Source: Prevotellaceae bacterium (GTDB lineage: Bacteria; Bacteroidota; Bacteroidia; Bacteroidales; UBA932). From it: a DNA stretch of 32,124 bases. This document shows positions 26,293-32,124 of this stretch, piece by piece. Position 1 is the stretch's first letter. The number at the start of each line of letters is the position of its first letter. Below the pieces are notes generated by a model, which was given only the letters and a program-made list of their open reading frames with translations, had not been told where the DNA came from and did no database searches. Where the stretch lies: assembly GCA_031274595.1 (NCBI GenBank), contig JAISPX010000087.1, forward strand, positions 1 to 32,124, in the 5' to 3' direction. Both the position numbers and the translations under genes were made by a program.

Positions 26293-26817
26293 TTAATTCA
26301 TTCTGAAGCCTAATGTACCATAAAGAATCATACGATTTTCCATATCTCTGTGAGCATTGTAGTAACGCAAGCCAAGTCCTATATTCCAGCGAATTTTTGT
26401 TTTACCTGATGCCCAATTTACGCCAAAATCGTGGTACATGTATTTCCAATCGTATTTGCCGCCTACGGTATTTCCTGACGAAACATTAATCTCGACTAAA
26501 TCTTCGGATGTATTTATTGCGTTAAATCCTACACACAAACCAAGAGTTGAATTTACTGCGTGGTCTCTCACATCATCTTTTTCAAGCAATGCTACTTCTA
26601 TACCCATAGGTATTCGTGCAGAAAGATATTTGTTGAAATTGTATCCCACAGATACTACCCAATCATACGATTTAAAATCTTTGCCTTTAAGATTTGTAAA
26701 ACCACCAGCACTGCCTCTATACTCAAACGTTCCCATAAATTTAATCGGTTTTTCTGTTTGAGCAAATGTATTTGTTGTAAATAAACAAATTAGTAAATAA
26801 AATACTGTTTTTTTCAT
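26293..26817 (-). CDS. Secreted/outer-membrane beta-barrel-like protein
   Basis: Signal peptide MKKTVFYLLICLFTTNTFAQ; alternating beta pattern. Confidence 0.65.
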   Translation of the reverse strand: MKKTVFYLLICLFTTNTFAQTEKPIKFMGTFEYRGSAGGFTNLKGKDFKSYDWVVSVGYNFNKYLSARIPMGIEVALLEKDDVRDHAVNSTLGLCVGFNAINTSEDLVEINVSSGNTVGGKYDWKYMYHDFGVNWASGKTKIRWNIGLGLRYYNAHRDMENRMILYGTLGFRMN

Positions 26818-27314
26818 ATATATTACTTTTTAATATTTATAAATTTTCTTTCAAAGGTTGTTCCTGTTCACGTTCCACAATTTTGTTCATGCAGTTTGTG
26901 TAATATTTGTATGGTGAAAATATAAATATCTAAATTTCTGCATCGGCTATTTTTAACCTTGTTAATTTCGCTGAAAAAATAAACATGTTCACTCGCCCCG
27001 AAAGGCTAATAATAATTGGTTTTAGCGTAATTACAGAATATTCTTTTCATACGCAAACAATATATCGTTATCGTAAATCTTTTTAAAATTAATTGTAGTT
27101 TTACCCCCCCCCAGCATTGATAATCAATGAATTATGGCGGCGGCTATTGGGTTTGAATAAAAACAAAAAACTCCTGTGTTGCATAATTTGCCACAAACAG
27201 AAAATTTCAAGAATACTATTTATATACTTCTTCATTGTATTTTTAGCATTATTAGACGCAAATGTAATAAAATAATTTAATCTGCAAAAATATCTTTATT
27301 ATTTTCAAAAAATA

Positions 27315-27338
27315 CAGAGGCGCAATTTCACGCCTCTG
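27315..27338. terminator. Strong hairpin CAGAGGCG-caatttca-CGCCTCTG with flanking A/T tracts
   Basis: 8-bp perfect stem, between divergently transcribed genes. Confidence 0.4.
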
Positions 27339-27468
27339 AAAATTTTCTATTATTTCTCGTTAGAAAATGGAGTGAAAATAATTTTACCATTCAGGTAATT
27401 TTAATTTCATACTGTGGCAGTCTAAAAGGCTTATTTGTATTATCTGAAAATAGTAATAAAGTTTCTTT

Positions 27469-27500
27469 TTTGAGGTAACGGAGAAAAATTATTATCTTTG
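27469..27500 (+). promoter_or_regulatory. Bacteroidetes-type promoter for HAD gene
   Basis: TTTG (27469-27472) - N20 - TAtcTTTG (27493-27500). Confidence 0.75.
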
Positions 27501-27556
27501 CAAAAAAAAATTAGCCTTGATTTATTTCAAAATTATTAGCGAAAATTATTTTTACG

Positions 27557-28252
27557 ATGAAGTACAAACACATTCTTTTCGATTTAGACCGCACACTTTG
27601 GGATTTTGATACAGACACACACGATACGATAAAAGAAATTTTTAATGACTGCGGACTTGATAAAATTATCGGCAATTTTGAAGAATGGTATCGTGTGTAT
27701 AAAACTCATAATATCAGGTTATGGGAAGATTATGCATTGGGGAAAATTAAGAAAACCGTATTGCGCTATACGCGATTTTATTTGACATTCAAAGATTTTG
27801 GAATTGACGATGAAAAATTAGGAATGGATTTTAGCGACAAATTTATTGAACAAAGTCCAAACAGAACAACGCTTTTTCCCAATACTCACGAGGTATTGAC
27901 GTATTTGCTAAATAAAAATTATCAATTGCATGTTGTAACAAACGGATTCAACGAAATTCAGTTCAAAAAATTGGAAGCGACAGATATTAAAAAATATTTT
28001 ACGAAAATTTTTACTTGCGAGAATATAGGTTACAACAAACCTCATGTCAAATTTTTTCAACATGTAATAAGTTCGTTACATTCGTCAAAAAAAGATGCAA
28101 TAATTGTTGGCGATGATTTTGTAAATGATATTTTAGGCGCAAAAAAAATCGGAATCGACCAAATTTATTTTAAACCGAAAGATGCGCCTGAACCGCCCGA
28201 AAAACCTACGTTTTTGATAAATTCGCTTATAGAACTGAAAAGCATATTATAA
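27557..28252 (+). CDS. HAD-superfamily hydrolase (YjjG-like nucleotidase)
   Basis: HILFDLDRTLWDFD, VVTNGFNEIQFKKLE, IIVGDDFVNDILGAKKIGI. Confidence 0.88.
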   Translation: MKYKHILFDLDRTLWDFDTDTHDTIKEIFNDCGLDKIIGNFEEWYRVYKTHNIRLWEDYALGKIKKTVLRYTRFYLTFKDFGIDDEKLGMDFSDKFIEQSPNRTTLFPNTHEVLTYLLNKNYQLHVVTNGFNEIQFKKLEATDIKKYFTKIFTCENIGYNKPHVKFFQHVISSLHSSKKDAIIVGDDFVNDILGAKKIGIDQIYFKPKDAPEPPEKPTFLINSLIELKSIL

Positions 28253-28426
28253 TTTTGCTTACAATTTTTTCTAATGTTTACAAGGCTTTGACAGCGACAA
28301 TTAAAATTTTAACAAAAGATTGCTATTTTAAGCATATTTATTTTTACTGATTTATGATAAAAAACAAATAAACTCGTAAAAAACTATATATTTAACGTTT
28401 TTTTTGAAATATTTTCCCAAAAACTC

Positions 28427-28456
28427 TTGACAAACGAAAAAAAAGAATTACCTTTG
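28427..28456 (+). promoter_or_regulatory. Promoter of orphan intergenic transcript
   Basis: cTTG (TTG 28427-28429) - N19 - TAccTTTG (28449-28456). Confidence 0.65.
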
Positions 28457-28461
28457 TATCG

Positions 28462-28578
28462 GTTTTACATAGGTGATGTTGTTATGACAATTTTGCACAA
28501 AAGCCTATTACCCAAAATAGATACTTTGTGCAAATGTCATTAAAAAAAATAAAGGGTACACAGCCCTTTATTTTGCTT
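28462..28578 (+). ncRNA. Candidate small RNA, ~115 nt
   Basis: Between convergent genes; own promoter, stem GACAATTTTGCACAAA/TTTGTGCAAATGTC, and terminal hairpin. Confidence 0.55.
28547..28578. terminator. Terminator hairpin AAATAAAGGG-tacacag-CCCTTTATTT
   Basis: 10-bp perfect stem, followed by TGCTTTT on plus strand; A-rich on the other side. Confidence 0.75.
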
Positions 28579-28615
28579 TTAAAGCGTTTATGTAATGCAT
28601 TTTATAAAAACAGTA

Positions 28616-29689
28616 TTATTTCTGCTTTTTCACAATTTTTATTTCAAAAAGTTTTGTCCAGCGTTTACCTGTTATAAAAATACGATTGTTCTTTAAGTCG
28701 TATGCAATTCCATTCAGACAATTTTCCTGATTTGCATCGTGATATATTCCGCTTAAATCAATTTCGCCGACAACTGCGCCGCTTTCGGGATTTATCATTA
28801 CAATTGTATTTGATTGCCAAACGTTAGCCCAAATCAATCCGTCAATAAATTCAAGTTCGTTGAGTTGACTTACATTTCCTTTGTTGTTGCAAACTTCAAT
28901 ACGGCGGATTTCCGCAAAATTTTCAGGATTTACAAAACTTATAATCGCTGAGCCATTGCTCACTGCCAGCAAATTATCTACTGTCGTAATTCCCCATCCT
29001 TCATTTGAATACGACAATGTTGAAAGTTTGTCAAAACTGTTTTTATCATATACAAAACATTGACGTTCATGCCACGAAAGTTGATAAATTTTCTCGCCTA
29101 AAAGCGTAATTCCTTCGCCGAAAAAATCATTGCTTAGATTTATTGATTTTATAACATTTCCCGTTGCAAGTTCCATTTGTAGCAATGCCGAGCTGCCGTA
29201 TTGTCCTGTGCCTTCATATAAAAATCCTTCATCAAAAAATAAACCTTGTGTGAAAAATTTGGAGTTGTGCGGATATTGCTTCACAATAGAATAAGTGTAA
29301 TATTGAGGCGATTGAGGGAAATATTTTAATACGCACGAAGCATTTGCAACTTCAATTCCTTTGTTTCTCATGCTCAAACGCAAAGATTGAGTTCCTGTGC
29401 GTTTTTCGTTCATCGTCCATTTATAATTTGTTCCCGAAAACCGCACAATTTCACGGTTATTTACAAACAAAACGGTAGTATCAATATTCAGACTGTCGCT
29501 TTTTATTTCGTATGCAATATCAATTATGTCGTTTTGTTTTACTTGTTGCCCGTTTTGAGGAGAAATAAGCGCAACATTGTTTTTCTTTATATTTTTCAGC
29601 GCTTCTGTATTGGTCTTATCTGCCTGACGACCGTTCTTACAAGCACAAATATTCATAAATAATAAATATAATAATAAATATCTCAACAT
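28616..29689 (-). CDS. Glutamine cyclotransferase (glutaminyl-peptide cyclotransferase), lipoprotein-like
   Basis: YPHNSKFFTQGLFFDEGFLYEGTGQYGSS, LNGIAYDLKNNRIFITGKRWTKLFEI. Start set to Met 29689 because the promoter lies at 29708-29738. Confidence 0.88.
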   Translation of the reverse strand: MLRYLLLYLLFMNICACKNGRQADKTNTEALKNIKKNNVALISPQNGQQVKQNDIIDIAYEIKSDSLNIDTTVLFVNNREIVRFSGTNYKWTMNEKRTGTQSLRLSMRNKGIEVANASCVLKYFPQSPQYYTYSIVKQYPHNSKFFTQGLFFDEGFLYEGTGQYGSSALLQMELATGNVIKSINLSNDFFGEGITLLGEKIYQLSWHERQCFVYDKNSFDKLSTLSYSNEGWGITTVDNLLAVSNGSAIISFVNPENFAEIRRIEVCNNKGNVSQLNELEFIDGLIWANVWQSNTIVMINPESGAVVGEIDLSGIYHDANQENCLNGIAYDLKNNRIFITGKRWTKLFEIKIVKKQK

Positions 29690-29707
29690 ATTTTTGTAGT
29701 TTTGCGG

Positions 29708-29738
29708 CAAATTTACATGAAATATTTTGAACGGCAAA
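29708..29738 (-). promoter_or_regulatory. Bacteroidetes-type promoter for glutamine cyclotransferase
   Basis: Minus strand TTTG (29735-29738) - N19 - TAaaTTTG (29708-29715). Confidence 0.7.
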
Positions 29739-29807
29739 AAGCCTCAACGAAGTTAAATTACTGACAGTCGAATAAAAAAATGTTTTTCATGTATAAAAAT
29801 TAATAAA

Positions 29808-30536
29808 ATGTGGACAATGACAAAAAAAATAATTCCAAATACATTAACGTCACTTAACTTATTATCAGGTTGTTTGGCATTAGTGTTTGTTTTTCGTAAT
29901 GAATTTGAGATAGTAGCATATTTTTTGTTTTTTGCGGTACTTTTTGATTTTTGCGACGGATTATCTGCGCGTGCTCTAAAAGCTTATTCTGCATTAGGCG
30001 TACAGTTGGATTCACTGGCTGATATGGTAAGTTTCGGCGTTGTTCCTGCGGCAATGTTACATCAGTTGTTAATTAAATTGGATCCGAATTTGCTTTCCAT
30101 TCCGATTTTGGGAATACCATTGTATGGAATTCCGTTTATAGTTGCTATTTTTTCGGCTCTGCGCCTTGCAAAATTCAATATCGACACACGCCAGCATGAT
30201 TCGTTTTTAGGATTACCGACACCGGCAAATGCAATATTTATAGTATCAACGATACTCGCAGCAAAGGATTACAAATTTATCGAATATATTTTATCATCGG
30301 ATATTTTAATAATAATATTATGCATAGTAATGTCGGCATTAATGGTTTGCGAAATTCCAATGTTTTCGCTGAAAATAAATTTCAACGAAAATCAAATAAT
30401 CAAAAAACACATTGCACAAATAATATTTTTGGCGCTATCGATAATTTTGATTGTATTTTTCGGCTTTGCAGGTATAAGTTTATCAATAGTTTTATATATT
30501 TTCTACTCTGTGATAAAAGCGATTTTAGAAACATAA
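29808..30536 (+). CDS. pssA: CDP-diacylglycerol--serine O-phosphatidyltransferase
   Basis: DFCDGLSARALKAYSALGVQLDSLADMVSFGVVPA CDP-alcohol phosphotransferase motif. Confidence 0.92.
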   Translation: MWTMTKKIIPNTLTSLNLLSGCLALVFVFRNEFEIVAYFLFFAVLFDFCDGLSARALKAYSALGVQLDSLADMVSFGVVPAAMLHQLLIKLDPNLLSIPILGIPLYGIPFIVAIFSALRLAKFNIDTRQHDSFLGLPTPANAIFIVSTILAAKDYKFIEYILSSDILIIILCIVMSALMVCEIPMFSLKINFNENQIIKKHIAQIIFLALSIILIVFFGFAGISLSIVLYIFYSVIKAILET

Positions 30537-30618
30537 AATTTAAGAATAATATGCAAAATGCTATTTTTTCATCAGATATTTTGTAGCAATAAATTTAATA
30601 CATAAAATAAATAAAAAC

Positions 30619-30870
30619 ATGAAATTCATATCCGAAATTGATGTAATGCCTCTTAAGGCTCTTTTGAATCCTCAGGGAAAAGCCGTAACAATGACGTTGC
30701 ATAACAATGGTTATGCCGAAATTGAAAATGTACGCATAGGCAAACATATAACACTCGAAGTTGAAGCGGAATCGAAAGATGCGGCAAAAAAACGAGTAGA
30801 AGAAATTTGTATAAAACTTTTACACAATCCGATTATGGAAGGTTATCAATTTACAATTAATGAATTATAA
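30619..30870 (+). CDS. purS: Phosphoribosylformylglycinamidine synthase subunit PurS
   Basis: 83 aa; ALLNPQGKAVTMTLHNNGYAEIENVRIGKHITLEVE, LLHNPIMEGYQFTI. Confidence 0.88.
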   Translation: MKFISEIDVMPLKALLNPQGKAVTMTLHNNGYAEIENVRIGKHITLEVEAESKDAAKKRVEEICIKLLHNPIMEGYQFTINEL

Positions 30871-30911
30871 TCCGTAACCATAAAAAACAAACTCACATAA
30901 TACAAAATACG

Positions 30912-31886
30912 ATGGAAAATACATACAAAAAAATTCATCAATCAGCCATAGTTGTTGATTTACATAATGATTACATGGAAGAACGAGTTCATCATTCCGA
31001 ACATCGTTTGTATGCCAACAATAAACATCATACAGATGTTGCCCGATTGAAAGAAGGCGGCGTAAATGTTCAGTTTTTTGTGATATGGACACGTCCTGAC
31101 GAACATGACGACCATTTTTCGCGCTCGCTTGAACTTATTGATATTCTCGAAGCGGATATTGCCGAGTGCAAAGGCGAAATAGAAATTGCAAAAAATTATA
31201 ATGATATTATTAAAATTGTAGATAAAGAAAAAATCGCAGCCGTATTGTGCCTCGAAGGCGGGCAATTGATTGGTAATGATATCGAAAACATAAACAAACT
31301 TTACCAGCGAGGAATGCGTTATCTTACACTTGCATGGAATTATGGAACAGACTGGTGCGGCGGAGCAAATGACAATGAAAACAAAGGTTTGGCAGAGTTT
31401 GGCAAACAAGTTATTGATTGTTTAAATCAACTTGGAGTGATGATAGATGTTTCGCATGTGAATAAAAAATCGCTTGAAGATGTTCTTAATTACACCGATG
31501 CGACAGTAATTGCAACACATTCTGGCGCTTATGGCGCAAACAACAGCAAACGCAATTTAAACGATGAACACATAAAAGAAATTGCGCGGCGCGGTGGAGT
31601 CATAGGCTCTGTTTTTTATCCTTATTTTTTGAATAATACCGACAAAGCAACAATAAAAGATGTGATGAATCATATTAATTACATTCGTAATCTCACAGGC
31701 AATGTTGATTGTATTGCGCTTGGCTCCGATTTTGATGGAATTGATATTACACCTGTGGGATTAGAAAATGTTTCAAAATTCCCGAACCTCACAAAAGCCT
31801 TGTTTGACGAAGGTTACACAATAGATGAGATAACAAAAATACTCGGAACAAACGCTTTAAGAGTTTTTAAAAATATTTGCGGCTGA
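30912..31886 (+). CDS. Membrane dipeptidase family M19
   Basis: VVDLHNDYMEE, LCLEGGQLIGNDIENINKLYQRGMRYLTLAWN, VMIDVSHVN, IATHSGAYG, IALGSDFDGI. Confidence 0.93.
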   Translation: MENTYKKIHQSAIVVDLHNDYMEERVHHSEHRLYANNKHHTDVARLKEGGVNVQFFVIWTRPDEHDDHFSRSLELIDILEADIAECKGEIEIAKNYNDIIKIVDKEKIAAVLCLEGGQLIGNDIENINKLYQRGMRYLTLAWNYGTDWCGGANDNENKGLAEFGKQVIDCLNQLGVMIDVSHVNKKSLEDVLNYTDATVIATHSGAYGANNSKRNLNDEHIKEIARRGGVIGSVFYPYFLNNTDKATIKDVMNHINYIRNLTGNVDCIALGSDFDGIDITPVGLENVSKFPNLTKALFDEGYTIDEITKILGTNALRVFKNICG

Positions 31887-32124
31887 CAAAAAATAATCTA
31901 ATAGTAAATAATAAAATAAATAACCGCTGCGCTTTAATTGCTCCTACTTGTAGGTTCTCAATGACGACAAATCACTTTCAACTTTACAAACTTTATAAAA
32001 AATAAAAATGATTACCGTATATGATACCTAAAATGATTTTTATATGAAACAGCAGCAATTAACAACCTGTCAAACTGTTTTTCACCGAAGTATCGCCGGT
32101 TAAACTTATAACAAAATTCATTGA

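Overview
AT-rich Bacteroidetes-type chromosomal window. Left flank: 5' part of an ABC-F ATPase gene (minus strand, visibly GC-richer than the rest) and an intergenic stretch dense in palindromic and tandem repeats. About 1.5-2.1 kb holds a HicBA toxin-antitoxin pair. About 2.5-19.6 kb is a phage-derived element, nearly all minus-strand: divergent repressor/early-gene switch, small early genes, a DnaG-type primase fused to a P-loop ATPase, S49 protease/scaffold fusion, major capsid, small structural genes, PLD-like protein, small and large terminase. No portal, tail, lysis, integrase or transposase ORF is visible. About 19.7-31.9 kb is ordinary chromosome: RNA methyltransferase (RsmF-like), rsmG, ECF sigma factor, aminotransferase, CCA-adding enzyme, metallophosphoesterase, outer-membrane-like protein, HAD hydrolase, glutamine cyclotransferase, pssA, purS, M19 dipeptidase. 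Most interesting non-coding signals: (i) an iteron-like 257-bp array of GTTCCAAC/GTTGGAAC ending in a 32-bp perfect inverted repeat beside the primase; (ii) two AGTC-N7-GACT operators 30 bp apart, one lying exactly in the -33/-7 spacer of the early promoter; (iii) an orphan small-RNA candidate at ~28.46-28.58 kb with its own promoter, terminator and possible pseudoknot; (iv) a structured-RNA-like region downstream of terL; (v) a MITE-like repeat in two copies 25 kb apart. All calls come from reading the sequence; no database search was run.
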